From contig NZ_KI912490.1 in NCBI RefSeq assembly GCF_000518765.1, positions 124,001 to 188,000 of the forward strand: a stretch of DNA of 64,000 nt, read 5' to 3'. This DNA is from Ruminococcus flavefaciens ATCC 19208. Lineage in GTDB: Bacteria; Bacillota; Clostridia; Oscillospirales; Ruminococcaceae. Below, in pieces: positions 48,350 through 58,600 of this stretch; within the stretch, counting starts at the first letter, position 1, and each line of letters opens with the position of its first letter. The position numbers were made by a program, and so were the translations under genes. Under the pieces are notes generated by a model that saw nothing but the letters and a program-made list of their open reading frames with translations, did no database searches and had not been told where the DNA came from.

Positions 48350-51281
48350 CAGTTTCTCTTGGTTCACTCAGCTTCACCTCGTTTTCGGGATCATATCCGG
48401 TCTCTTCGAGACGGCGTTTTTCTCTTTCAATAGCTTCTCTTATGGCAGCCTGACGCTTTCTGTCGGCTTCCTCTCTGTTGTTTTCGGCAGCCTCTCTTCC
48501 CAATTTCATCAATGACCGAACTTCATAAAGTGCTATCCATGTCATAGGGATAACGACCAGAATAAGCAGAAGCTTTTTCAGATTCACAAAGGAATTCACC
48601 CATATGAAAAATCTTGACTTACGGGTATATTTTCCGACTATACGCTCCTGTCTTGCGGGGACTCTGTCCTCTGTTGGATTTGCGTCGCCTTTTGTGATAT
48701 AGCTGCCGTCGGTATTTTTACCGATTATTCTGTGAGTTACAAGCTTATCCCTTACATCGTCCTGATCGGAATAGAAGGTGATTATATCTCCCTCCTCAAG
48801 AGCGTCGGTATCCGTCTTTTCAACGATGATATAATCTCCCACGCGGATAGAGGGTTCCATGCTTCCGGTAACGACCTTCAGCACACTTTTACCGAATACA
48901 TTCACAGCTTTTCCGTGAGCCGAGCATATCATTACGTATATAACGAAAACAAGGGCTATAGCAGTAATGACCGTAACTATGATATTTGCGATCTTTGAGG
49001 AATTATCCTCGGTCTTGGCTTCAGTGATCTCCGAAGCATCAATGCTTGCTTCGCTCTCGCGGATAGCTTTTTCCAGCTCTGCCTTCTCATTTTTGCGATA
49101 TGCAAGTGACCTGCGGACTTTCTCGACAAGACTTACGCGGTACTCCTTGTAGAGACGCTTCATTTCCATGTCGATAGCCTTCTGCTCCTCGGGAGTCCTT
49201 ACAGGCGGAGTATATGCAGGACGAGGCTTGTTCTTCATTTCGCGAGCTTTTTTCCGCTTGAACTTCACATCAGCGATAAAGCGTCTGAAACGGTACTTGA
49301 AATCCTGACCGTACTTTTTGTAGTACACTTCCATCTGCTGACGTTCCTGCTTTTCCTGCTCCTTTTGCTGTTTCTTCTGCTCCTTTTCCGCAAGGAGCTG
49401 TTTATAGCGCGGATTATCGGTATCCTCGGGTATGATTCCGAATACCACAGCCAGTATATGCCTTATGAGGCGTATGATAACATATATGGGATTCCACGAA
49501 TATTCGCGGTATATCTCCCTGAAAGGCTTGCTTTCAAAGTGCTGTCTTTCAGCCTTGAGACGCTGTGCACGCTCTGCCTCGGCTCGTTCCTTTTCAAGCC
49601 TCTGCTGTTCAAGTTTCTTACGGGCTGCAACGGCTCTCGGGTCTTCAAATTCACCCTGCTCCTCAGACTCGACCATTTCAGCCTTGACCTCTTCGACCTC
49701 ATCTTCGGTGACTTCGTTGTACGCCTGTTTTTCAAGCTCGGCTTCATCGGGAGCATTATTGAGAGCCTCTTCATCAAGTCCCTCAGCCTCTCCCAGCTCG
49801 GCACGTGCCATTTCCTTATTCTGCCTGATGCGCTCACGCTCGGCAGCAATACGTTCTTCTTCCTCTCGTTTGAGACGCGCTTCTTCTTCCCTTTTACGCA
49901 TCTCTTCCAGACGGGCAAGTCTTTCCTCTTCAAGCCGCTGACGTTCCCGTTCCTCGGCTTCCTGCTCGGCACGTTTCTTTGCCAGCATTTCCTGAAGCTT
50001 TCGTTCCTCTTCTTCCTTTTCGAGGCGGATACGCTCCAGCTCTGCGCGTCTTGCTTCCTCGATGCGCTGCTGTTCTCTGAGCCGTTCTTCTTCCTCCTGA
50101 CGGCGTTTCTCCTCTTCCTGCCTGAGCTTTTCAAGCTCTGCCATATACGCAGTCTCGATGTTGATACATTCCGTTATCTGCTCAAACATGAGATTAAGGT
50201 CGGGAGGCAGCCTCTTCTCCATTCGGAATTCGGCATCTGAGGCGATATATCCTGCAACAGTCTCTGACGAAACACTGTAATCCGCAGCCAGCTCCTTATC
50301 GAATTTCTTCAAAAATTTCGGAGCTATAGGCTTTGAGGTCTGTGTTCTCAGCTCCTTTAGCTTTGCCTCGTTGTCGTTGTTCATGTACGAACGGAACAAC
50401 AGCAGGTTAAGCACTATGAGCTTGTAGAAATCATCAACGTATTCCTTCTGAGGTGCTACAGCCTTATTCTGTATGTTTATCTCATAGCCGACCTTGTCAT
50501 AGCTCTCTATGTACTGCCAAAGTGTAAGGCAGGCTTTCAGGTCGACATTTTTCATAATGGCGTTTGTACGCATTACAGGCGGTCTTATGAAGCTGTTTCC
50601 GAGAGTCCTGCAAAGCTCCGAGCCTTTATAGCCCTCGATAGCTGTTTTAAGCTTTTCAACTCTCTGCCATACGGTATAGCCGTTGGCATCATAAGAATCA
50701 AGACTGTCAACCGTCTCTATCTTTACGTCTATCTTCATTCTACTGCCTTTGGCATCATCAATGACTGTATCATATCCGAGTGTGAAAACCTCTTCGTCCT
50801 TTGATACCTCGGCAAGCTTTTCGTATCTTCTTGATATGAAGATGTAAAGCCTGTCCACAAGGGTATTGATGAACCTGTTCTCATATGTCATAAGGCTTTC
50901 TTCCTTATGCACATTGAGTATCTTTGAGGGAGTTATCTTTCCCGTTTTTCTGTCAACGCTCTGTATCAGGTCTGTATGCTGTGCAAGATGCTTGACAGAT
51001 TCTATGGTCGTCTTACGCGACAGTGCTATGGGTACTATCTCCTCAACGTCCTCTATGGTACGCCGGGGATTTCTGAGAAAATTGTCAAGATGAACAAGAC
51101 CATTTTCAATAGCCTCTACCCACGAAACATCTATCGCCTTTTCCATTATCTTCTTGTTGAAGGCAAAATTGTTACGGCTCGCTTCGAGGAGAGAACCAAG
51201 TGTACCATATAACTCATCGCTGCCGAACAGTTCCATGATCTCTTCAAACTCATGGTACCAGTTGCTGTATAAGCCGTTCAC
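48330..51281 (-). CDS. DUF2357 - coiled coil - SipW-type signal peptidase fusion protein
   Basis: 983 residues from a GTG with AGGTGAGAG upstream. Residues about 85-300 read as DUF2357, the N-terminal part of McrC-like partners (YENRFINTLVDRLYIFISRRYEKL; RPPVMRTNAIMKNVDLKACLTLWQYI). Residues 382-500 and 550-580 are a dense Glu/Arg coiled coil. A membrane segment lies at 763-788. An S26B/SipW-type peptidase follows at 800-890, with Ser807 in TGSMEPSI, His850 in THRII and KGDANPTED. A second membrane segment is at 903-921, then a charged tail. No PD-(D/E)xK nuclease motif is seen. It stands directly after the McrB-type ATPase gene (23 nt), the usual place of McrC. Confidence 0.82.
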   Translation of the reverse strand: MNGLYSNWYHEFEEIMELFGSDELYGTLGSLLEASRNNFAFNKKIMEKAIDVSWVEAIENGLVHLDNFLRNPRRTIEDVEEIVPIALSRKTTIESVKHLAQHTDLIQSVDRKTGKITPSKILNVHKEESLMTYENRFINTLVDRLYIFISRRYEKLAEVSKDEEVFTLGYDTVIDDAKGSRMKIDVKIETVDSLDSYDANGYTVWQRVEKLKTAIEGYKGSELCRTLGNSFIRPPVMRTNAIMKNVDLKACLTLWQYIESYDKVGYEINIQNKAVAPQKEYVDDFYKLIVLNLLLFRSYMNNDNEAKLKELRTQTSKPIAPKFLKKFDKELAADYSVSSETVAGYIASDAEFRMEKRLPPDLNLMFEQITECINIETAYMAELEKLRQEEEKRRQEEEERLREQQRIEEARRAELERIRLEKEEEERKLQEMLAKKRAEQEAEERERQRLEEERLARLEEMRKREEEARLKREEEERIAAERERIRQNKEMARAELGEAEGLDEEALNNAPDEAELEKQAYNEVTEDEVEEVKAEMVESEEQGEFEDPRAVAARKKLEQQRLEKERAEAERAQRLKAERQHFESKPFREIYREYSWNPIYVIIRLIRHILAVVFGIIPEDTDNPRYKQLLAEKEQKKQQKEQEKQERQQMEVYYKKYGQDFKYRFRRFIADVKFKRKKAREMKNKPRPAYTPPVRTPEEQKAIDMEMKRLYKEYRVSLVEKVRRSLAYRKNEKAELEKAIRESEASIDASEITEAKTEDNSSKIANIIVTVITAIALVFVIYVMICSAHGKAVNVFGKSVLKVVTGSMEPSIRVGDYIIVEKTDTDALEEGDIITFYSDQDDVRDKLVTHRIIGKNTDGSYITKGDANPTEDRVPARQERIVGKYTRKSRFFIWVNSFVNLKKLLLILVVIPMTWIALYEVRSLMKLGREAAENNREEADRKRQAAIREAIEREKRRLEETGYDPENEVKLSEPRETDEEEND

Positions 51282-51304
51282 TTGCTCTCACCTGCTCTTC
51301 CGTA

Positions 51305-52873
51305 TCAGAACAGCTTCTGTAGTCTTTCGAGATAAGCTATAGATTCGTTCATTTTATTTTTACCGAAGGTTTTTGTCATATATACGCATAATTCGCGCAG
51401 TTCCTCTCTCAGCATCGCAAGGTTGAGAGATTCAAATTTTCTGAATATCTTTGTAGCAAGAATGTAGTCTATGCCGTCAAGCTCGTCACCGCCGCAGGCA
51501 ACATACACAGGAACAAAAAGGTTCATCTGCTTGAGGATACGGTTACCGAAAGCAACTCTCAGCTTTTCGATTACCCAGAGGTCAAGCTGCTGTATCTTCT
51601 TGAGGTTTTCCTGTGATATGGGATACTTGTCAAAGGCTTCCCTGAACAGCTTGTCAAGATGATCAAAGCCCAGATTCATAGGCGGCGTATCGGGTGCGTC
51701 AAATGCAACGCCCTTCGAGTCAAGATTTATAGGCTGAGCACGGTCGTAAACCTTATCCGATATAGCGAATGTAGAGTCATCGTTATTCGCTGTACCTATG
51801 TACCAGATATTCTGAGGGATACGTATCTTGCCCTTGTCAAGATTTACAGGGTCGGTGCTCCATACATTTGGTACGATATCCAGCTCCCACTCGTCAGCGT
51901 TAGGCATTTCGAGGATTGAGAGCATCTCTGCGAAGTAATACTCGACACGGGCGATGTTCATCTCATCGAGAAGGATAAGGTTTACATCGTTGTTATAGCC
52001 CGATGAATATATTCTCTTGAGGACTTCCGTTTCGTTGAAGTTCTTGGTGAATTCGTTGAAGTAACCGAAAAGCTCCGTTCTGTCACGCCATGAAGGCTGT
52101 ACGGAAGCGATAGTGGTATCCACCTGTAAGAACTTACCGAAGGAGTACGGAAGTGATGTTTTACCTGTACCTGATATACCCTGAAGGATAATAAGCTTCG
52201 TAGAAGCCATACCCGCAAGGAAGAGCCATATTACCTTTGGCTCATAATAAAGATGCATTCTCGAGCAGGCGAAATTGCGGAAATTGTCGCATATGCCTGC
52301 AAGGTCTATATCATTGTCATACTCAGGCGGAGTATATTCCTTGTAAAAAGCATCGACTTCGATGAGCTTTGAAAATCTCTGCTCTGTAGTCTGTACAACA
52401 CCGCTCTCAACAACAGCAGGTGCAGCCTCGCCGCCCTCACCACCGGCAGCCATGCTTCCGTCCGCAAGAGAAAGAGCCGATGAGCCCGCGGGAAGTCCCA
52501 TCTGTGAGACCTTCATAGCCATTATCTCGTCCTTCTCCTTGGTCATTTTCAGTACCTTTCGCTGAAGCTCTGATATCTCTTCAAGCAGATCCTCATTGCT
52601 TACTATGGAATGACGGAACCTTACATACTTTCTTATGCCGAGTATTATCATAAGTATCAGCAGTACATATACAGCTATGACTATGATTATGGCGATTATG
52701 GAAAGCACCCAGCTCAGCGCACCGTAATTTGTGGAATGCTGCTTGAATATTTCGATATAGTTCTTTATATTGAAGATCTGTTTTATTCCATGACCTATGC
52801 CGCGGACTATTTCCGAATAGCCTTTCAGCATTTCCGAAATAAATTCAAAAAACCATTTTAGAAATTCATTCAT
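51305..52873 (-). CDS. Membrane-anchored McrB-type AAA+ ATPase/GTPase
   Basis: 522 residues. An amphipathic start, one membrane segment at about 52-80 (ALSWVLSIIAIIIVIAVYVLLILMIILGI), a short coiled coil at 92-118, and a Gly/Ala-rich linker. The AAA+ core follows: Walker A GISGTGKT at 232-239, Walker B LILLDEMN at 299-306, and IGTANNDDSTFAISDKVYDRA, the McrB-type sensor region in which NNDD stands for the N-x-x-D signature. McrB normally forms a GTP-driven ring around McrC. Here the membrane anchor replaces the DNA-binding domain. AGGAG precedes the ATG. Confidence 0.88.
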   Translation of the reverse strand: MNEFLKWFFEFISEMLKGYSEIVRGIGHGIKQIFNIKNYIEIFKQHSTNYGALSWVLSIIAIIIVIAVYVLLILMIILGIRKYVRFRHSIVSNEDLLEEISELQRKVLKMTKEKDEIMAMKVSQMGLPAGSSALSLADGSMAAGGEGGEAAPAVVESGVVQTTEQRFSKLIEVDAFYKEYTPPEYDNDIDLAGICDNFRNFACSRMHLYYEPKVIWLFLAGMASTKLIILQGISGTGKTSLPYSFGKFLQVDTTIASVQPSWRDRTELFGYFNEFTKNFNETEVLKRIYSSGYNNDVNLILLDEMNIARVEYYFAEMLSILEMPNADEWELDIVPNVWSTDPVNLDKGKIRIPQNIWYIGTANNDDSTFAISDKVYDRAQPINLDSKGVAFDAPDTPPMNLGFDHLDKLFREAFDKYPISQENLKKIQQLDLWVIEKLRVAFGNRILKQMNLFVPVYVACGGDELDGIDYILATKIFRKFESLNLAMLREELRELCVYMTKTFGKNKMNESIAYLERLQKLF

Positions 52874-52916
52874 AATAAACTCCTGAAGATCTATGCTTCC
52901 GCATATCTCATGTCAA

Positions 52917-53780
52917 TTATTCGGCGGAGTCTCCTGCGATCTCTTCTGCCGCCTTTTCAACAGCCTCCTCAGCCTTTTCGACTGTATCATCAACAGCTTC
53001 TTCTGCTTTCTCTGCTGCTTCTTCGACCTTTTCAGCTGCTGCTTCGGCAGTGGTTTCAGCCTTTTCCTTCACAGCCTCCTCAGCCTTTTCGACTGTATCA
53101 TCAACAGCTTCGACAGCCTTTTCTGCTGTATCCTTAACAGCCTCGGCAGCTTTTTCAGCAGTTTCGCCCTTGCTTGCAAGATACTCCTCTATTGCGCGTC
53201 TTTTGATCTCCTCTTCATCTATTTCGGGAGCATCTGAACGCTTTGTCTCAATAAGTGCGACAATGAACTTATAAAGCTCAAACAGGAAGAATATTGCCAT
53301 AGGTATGAGTATGCATATGAAAAATCCTTTTTTGGTACGAAGGAAATTCATTGCCTTGCCTACCTTTGCTATCTTTGTCTCTGTCCACTTTCCTATGATA
53401 TCACTTGAGTATGCAGGCAGTGTATCGTCTATAGGGTTGTTGTCGCCTCGTGTAATGAAGCTCCTTACACCGTCAGTATCATTGATACCAACGATCCTAT
53501 GGGTATTCTTTACTCTTTTACCGTCTATGATAGTCCAGAAGGTGATAACATCGCCTGCTTTCAGGGCATTTATGTCGTCTATATCCTTACAGATAATAAG
53601 ATCACCCTTATTGAATGTAGGTACCATTGAGTCAGATTCTACAGTCATCGGCATATATCCAAATAAATTTGCCACACCGTTGTTTTTATCGGAAGAAAAT
53701 ACTATCAGCGTTACAAGAAATGCCAATATAAGTATTAACCATGCAAAAACATTTACTGCTATTCTCAGCGCCTTTTTCAT
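52917..53780 (-). CDS. sipW: SipW-type signal peptidase I with a repetitive Ala/Glu tail
   Basis: 287 residues. First membrane segment at about 8-28, catalytic Ser51 in DSMVP, His94 in THRIVG and RGDNNPIDD near 111-119. These give the Ser-His type S26B peptidase (SipW and archaeal-like), distinct from Ser-Lys SipS. A second membrane segment lies at 153-178. Residues 205-285 are amphipathic repeats such as AVDDTVEKAEEAV, similar to LEA-type or apolipoprotein repeats. SipW enzymes release TasA-like fibre proteins. The gene precedes the McrB-like gene and follows the TasA-like gene. Confidence 0.9.
   Translation of the reverse strand: MKKALRIAVNVFAWLILILAFLVTLIVFSSDKNNGVANLFGYMPMTVESDSMVPTFNKGDLIICKDIDDINALKAGDVITFWTIIDGKRVKNTHRIVGINDTDGVRSFITRGDNNPIDDTLPAYSSDIIGKWTETKIAKVGKAMNFLRTKKGFFICILIPMAIFFLFELYKFIVALIETKRSDAPEIDEEEIKRRAIEEYLASKGETAEKAAEAVKDTAEKAVEAVDDTVEKAEEAVKEKAETTAEAAAEKVEEAAEKAEEAVDDTVEKAEEAVEKAAEEIAGDSAE
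52960..53111 (-). repeat. Two exact 41-bp direct repeats in the SipW tail
   Basis: The block at 52960-53000 recurs exactly at 53071-53111. It encodes the AVDDTVEKAEEAV unit. Perfect DNA identity points to recent duplication and possible length variation between strains. Confidence 0.85.
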
Positions 53781-53805
53781 ATTAAAAAATCTCCTTTTGG
53801 ATTGA

Positions 53806-54519
53806 TTATGTAGACTCTGTTATCTTGAAGTTCATACTAAGCTTTAATGTACCACCTATTATATTATCAAGACAGTCGGGATCGTTTCCCTCGAGCCATA
53901 TGACCACAGTATATTTGTCCTTATTATCAGCCTCAAAGCCTTCGGTAGAGGTGCGCATTACCAGTGACGAAGAAAGAAACTCACTGTCACAGTCGCTTTC
54001 TTTTCCGCCGCCGTTTGATTTTGTCTTACCGTATACAGTCTTTTCACCGTTTTTGTAAACTGCGACACGGATAGCTTCGTCGACATTTTTCGTCACATTC
54101 TCTATTGACATCTCACCTGTATAAGAGAGTGTGTCATCACCCGAATTTATGAGATAAAACGTATAAGCTATATAATTTGTACCATTATGGCTTCCGTTTA
54201 TCTTGTCAATATTATCGGGAATGTCATTTCCGCTTATATTCGTCATATCGTAAACGATATTAGCATTAAGCACTGCTGTCGCCTTGTCATATTCAGGTGT
54301 CTCTGACAGGGTAAGTCCCTGATGTACCATATCATACTTGCTTACCTTTACCGTAAAGCTGCCGAATTTATCATAAAAATACGATATTGCATATGCTACG
54401 GCAATTATCAGTATAAGGATTATTACAAGCAGAGCAAGTATCCTCATCAGGATCACATGGCGTTTTACCTCTTTGGCGGTTCTTCTGAGTTCAAGGACAT
54501 CAATTATCTTATCATCCAC
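53806..54519 (-). CDS. TasA/camelysin-like membrane-anchored beta protein
   Basis: 237 residues from a GTG with GGAGAG upstream. An N-terminal cytoplasmic stretch precedes a hydrophobic segment at about 25-48 (ILALLVIILILIIAVAYAISYFYD). A beta-sandwich follows: TNYIAYTFYLINSGDDTLSYTGEMSIENV...YTVVIWLEGNDPDCLDNIIGGTLKLSMNFKI. The closing W-L-E-G-x-D-P-x-C...GG-x-L-x-x-S-M-x-F pattern is typical of SipW-dependent fibre-like proteins. It is the obvious substrate of the adjacent peptidase, though the long N-terminal tail before the anchor is unusual for a cleaved signal. Confidence 0.75.
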   Translation of the reverse strand: MDDKIIDVLELRRTAKEVKRHVILMRILALLVIILILIIAVAYAISYFYDKFGSFTVKVSKYDMVHQGLTLSETPEYDKATAVLNANIVYDMTNISGNDIPDNIDKINGSHNGTNYIAYTFYLINSGDDTLSYTGEMSIENVTKNVDEAIRVAVYKNGEKTVYGKTKSNGGGKESDCDSEFLSSSLVMRTSTEGFEADNKDKYTVVIWLEGNDPDCLDNIIGGTLKLSMNFKITEST

Positions 54520-54586
54520 AGCGAACTCTCCATTTCCTGAAATTCAATATCATTTCCTGAGAAATTATCGGTATAAATACCTTTTT

Positions 54587-55345
54587 TCAATCATCTGTTC
54601 TCCTTTTGACATATCTTTCTGTCACATATTTTCCCGACAGGCTGCCTGCACAGTATGAGCATTCAAACGAGTACAGCATTTCAGCCTGACGGCTATTGAA
54701 AACTCCGTCAGCAACAGGTTCTGAACCTATGTCGTTAACGAATGATATTATAGACTTCACCGCATTGTCCGATCTTTCGCCCCTGCCTATATAATTTGCG
54801 ACCTCGGGACTGAGCATAACGTAATCAACAGAGAACTTTGACAGTCTCATCATAGGGCAGTAGCTTCCGCCAAAGCCCGTCAGCATAAAATGAAAGCCAA
54901 AATTTCTCATAGCCTGTATCGACTCAGACGCTTTTCCGTCGTCCTCAGCAAGAAGATTCTCAGAAAGCTCAAAGCATATACGGTTAGTCGGTATATCCCT
55001 TTTATGACATATCTCAACAACAGCCTTTGCAGCATGCTCGCTTTTCAGATAACGCACAGGCATATATACCGATATCCAGCCATAATTCAGTTCGCGTTCG
55101 TTAAAACTTCTGCACGCTTCCAGTGCCTGGAGCATTTCCAGCTGAAAGAGCTTTTCAGCCTGACTTGTCATTTCGCATACATCACGATACTTATCGGGTG
55201 AAAGAACTCCCAGCTTAGGAGAATTGAGCCGCGTCTGAGACTGATAAAAAGCCGTACTTCCACTTGATATCTCCCTTACAGGACGATAATAAAGCTCTAC
55301 AGCCCTAAGACCGTCAACGGTGGTCTGTATTCCCTTTTCCGCCAT
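54587..55345 (-). CDS. Degenerate EAL-domain protein, first gene of the operon
   Basis: 252 residues. The fold pattern of EAL phosphodiesterases is there, but catalytic blocks are lost. E-A-L-x-R appears as QSQTR, the D-D-F-G-x-G Asp pair as LTGFGGS, the K-I-D lysine as YVMLS, and E-G-V-E as ADGVF. FELSENLLAED still shows the E-x-x-E-like block. So it cannot cleave c-di-GMP by the known mechanism, and may instead sense it or bind protein. No membrane segment. A consensus promoter directly precedes it, which places it as the control gene of the operon. Confidence 0.8.
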   Translation of the reverse strand: MAEKGIQTTVDGLRAVELYYRPVREISSGSTAFYQSQTRLNSPKLGVLSPDKYRDVCEMTSQAEKLFQLEMLQALEACRSFNERELNYGWISVYMPVRYLKSEHAAKAVVEICHKRDIPTNRICFELSENLLAEDDGKASESIQAMRNFGFHFMLTGFGGSYCPMMRLSKFSVDYVMLSPEVANYIGRGERSDNAVKSIISFVNDIGSEPVADGVFNSRQAEMLYSFECSYCAGSLSGKYVTERYVKRRTDD

Positions 55346-55390
55346 TTCTCCACCCTCTTTCTGAAGATATATAATTTTTATATTTGTTTT

Positions 55391-55419
55391 ATTATACCAT
55401 AATTACTGCGCAATGTCAA
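55391..55419 (-). promoter_or_regulatory. Consensus promoter of the EAL-TasA-SipW-McrB operon
   Basis: On the minus strand TTGACA (55414-55419), a 17-bp spacer and TATAAT (55391-55396), 46 nt before the EAL start codon. The remaining 200 bases up to the next terminator hold nothing else that I can support. Confidence 0.9.
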
Positions 55420-55631
55420 TGAAATAACTATTAATTACAACAAAAAAACAGTCAAAAATCGCTGATTTTTTTTGCTGATTATGCCATAATCAACAAAAAT
55501 ATGATCATATTCCGAGCCTGCATTGACAGGTTTGGCAGCAAAGGAATCCCTACAAACATATATATTTCCGCAGCAGCCGCCTAATTTGCCGATCAACAGC
55601 CTTTCTGCTCCTGCTTCAATATCACACCAAT

Positions 55632-55668
55632 AAAAAAACAGCCCAGTACAAGTTGCCTCATACTGAGC
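55632..55668 (-). terminator. Terminator of the giant surface protein gene
   Basis: GCTCAGTA/TACTGGGC stem (8 bp, one wobble), then TGTTTTTTT on the minus strand, about 27 nt past the stop codon at 55696. Confidence 0.85.
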
Positions 55669-55695
55669 CGTTTTGGTAATGTCCGAATATGCATT

Positions 55696-58600
55696 TTACT
55701 TGATAAAGCTTGTGATCACTTTTGCATTCGTGTAAATGAGCCAGTCACTTACGCCGCTGTTAGGGTATTTATTAACATCTGTATTTTCAGCAGCTTTATA
55801 TAGCTCCGTTGTAAGATCTACCCTGTAATTTGCATAATCTGTAAAACTGTTGTCTTCACTGCCCGTTATCGCATCAAATTCAATATTGACAGTATAAATA
55901 CCATCTTCCTTTTCACAAAGACTTGAAGGCATATCAACAGTTACTGTTTTTCTGTCTGATGCAATGGTAACACCCGATATCGTCTGTGATGTGAATGTTC
56001 CCACGCTCGGACTGAGAGGTATTGTTTTCGTACAGGTTCCTGATTTGAATACGATATCTCCCGAAAGTTTTTCATCAAGGTTTACAGGTTGATATTCAAC
56101 ACCTGTTATCACGCCCGCAGCCTTAATATCTGTCTTTTTGCTAAGCGAGAATGTCAGTCTGATATGATCTGCGTTTGCGTATCCGCTGAGAGATGTAGGA
56201 TTGTACTTTGCAGCTGTGATTATCTTCATCCCCTCAGGACGACTTGAACGCAGTGCATTTATACCCAGTCTCGAGTGATTCTGACTCATCTCATCATCAC
56301 CGTCATAGTCGAAAATGTCAAGATCGTTTGTAACAGAATAATACAAGTGAGCAGTATCCACCGATTCTCTGTAATAGTAATGACTGCTGCGCGGATATGA
56401 AGATGTCATACTTGAGAAAGCAAGACTGTCACTGTCATTGACATATGACAGATTTGACGAAGCACCTACATTTACACCGATTTGCGAATTGCTCGTTCCT
56501 ATCGGGAACTCATCATCAAGTGCCGCTGTATCAAAGTCCATCTCCACCTTTGCATTAATAACCAACGGTACAGGCGGATCCTGGCTTTGATTTGTCCTGA
56601 GAGCAGACATTATAGAACTACCTGAAGTACGGATATTAAGATAGTCATTCTCAATATCTATTCCTGCCGCATCAATACTTGCAGCTACACCTTCTCCGAA
56701 GCTGTACTTTGCTGTAATGCTTGCATTATCATGTTCATCATCTATATCATGAAGTCCGACAATATTGTTTGAAACAGCTCCGTTACTTTCATAACGCGTA
56801 AGCGAAAGTTTAAATGAATGATATAAATCAGCACTGCTGAGATGCATGATAATTCCGGGGTTATTAATGGATATTCTGGTAGTTGCTTCAACTGTGATCT
56901 TCTTGTTTGATTCACTCATCTGTTCATCAGATGATGTCTTTAATGCAGCGGTTGTGTCCTGAGTATAAAGATCCGCAATAAACATGATATATCCTTCAGC
57001 GTTTGCTCTTGCACAGCTGACCTTCGCCGAGCTTGCTCCTGCTTTATTTGCAGGCTTATCAAACGTACCTACATTTTTTATGGTGTAGTAGTATAGTTCG
57101 TTATTATAATCATTGTTATGCGGAACATACATACTAAGATAGTAATCTTCATACAGATCTGTTCCTTCAGGTAAAACCAAATTACAGCCGCCGTTTCCGT
57201 TTCCTACATATCTGTAGTAAGTCTTTGTGAGCGTTATATTTCCCGAAGCATCTTTAGCTTCAGTGATCCTGTATGCATCATAATTGCTTGATGTAGCATC
57301 TATTGTTGTATAGCGGCCTCCCACAGTATCCACTGCCTCTATTTTAGCTGCAAGAATGTCTGCAAGATCTTTTACTTCAAAATTATTGGTTCCGTCGGTA
57401 AACTTGTTAAGAGCGATCTTCCAGCCTGCTTTTCCGTTTGACATATAGGTATTTGTAACAGTCCCATTAGTGTTGGGGTCTGTTTCAGTTTCAAATACAC
57501 TCATATCATCAACATAATACATATCATCAGAATCACCGTTAGGATCAACAAGCACCATATATGTATTAGCAGGTAGTCTTAAATCAACATCATCTGAAAA
57601 GGTATCAAATGTAAATGTTTTTTCGTGATTCCATTTTACATTACCGCTTTCCAGCAATCCATTGATATCTTCTCTTTTGTAGGTGAAACGAATATACTGT
57701 GTTATCCATGTGTTCAGGCTGTCAAAATGGATAGTATTGCTCGTATCTCTGAATAAAGCCTCATACTGAGAATCTGTTGTATTCTTATAATTGTTATCCT
57801 TTACAGAATTTGCACCTGATATGGCTACAGCATTGAATTCAACTTCTATCTGTCTTATAGTGTAGACAGGAACATAGAGATGATATGCAATATAATTTGT
57901 ATTAAACGGATCCTTGAACTGTACATCAACAAGAGAGAATGTATAGCTGTCGGTATTCTTTGAGTCTGCATGAGAACCATTCAAAGCAAATGTTCCCTTT
58001 GCAGTCTGTCCGTTTTCCTCTGATGTAACAGGAGGAGTCCATGTAAGTCCCGAAGTGCCGCCTGTTTCTTCAGAAAAAGCACCTGCATTATATTTGTACG
58101 GTGTTACGACAATATTATAATATGGACTGTAATCCGTATAGTCTGTAGATGTATTCGTAACAAGCTGGATATAACGATTGATAAGATTGGTAGTTTCGTC
58201 AGTATTATTGTTTGCGATAACAACTACTGCGAAATTATCCAGATTTGCCGCATCCTGCGGAAGTCCGCGCTCTGTCTGATAATTTGAGATACGGTCTCCG
58301 TCATAATCGGTACCGCGCATCAGATAATCTTCTATATTATTAGAGTTGTATATCGTTGTATCACTGAATGTCGTATACATTCCCGAAGCAGTGCCTGTCT
58401 TTATGTCGGCATATATCTTTGCCGCCATAGTCATGGAAGAAGGATAATGCGCACTGTTTCCGCCATCGGGTGAGAAATACTTTGTCGCTCCGTTTTCAGT
58501 ATAGCTTGCATTTTCGCTGTTCAGCACAGCTCCGTCTCCCGAAATTATCTGTCCTGTACCCATTCCCGACTGTGGATTGATATTTACATAAGGATATGCA

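Noticed and set aside
49365-50240. Long plus-strand frame of 291 residues
   Set aside because: It lies opposite the Glu/Arg coiled coil of the 983-residue protein. The Phe/Leu-rich translation is the usual mirror of GAG/GAA/CGC-rich coding, and there is no ribosome site.
48330-52873. Classical McrBC restriction pair
   Set aside because: No DNA-binding domain in the ATPase and no visible nuclease motif in the partner; both are membrane-anchored.
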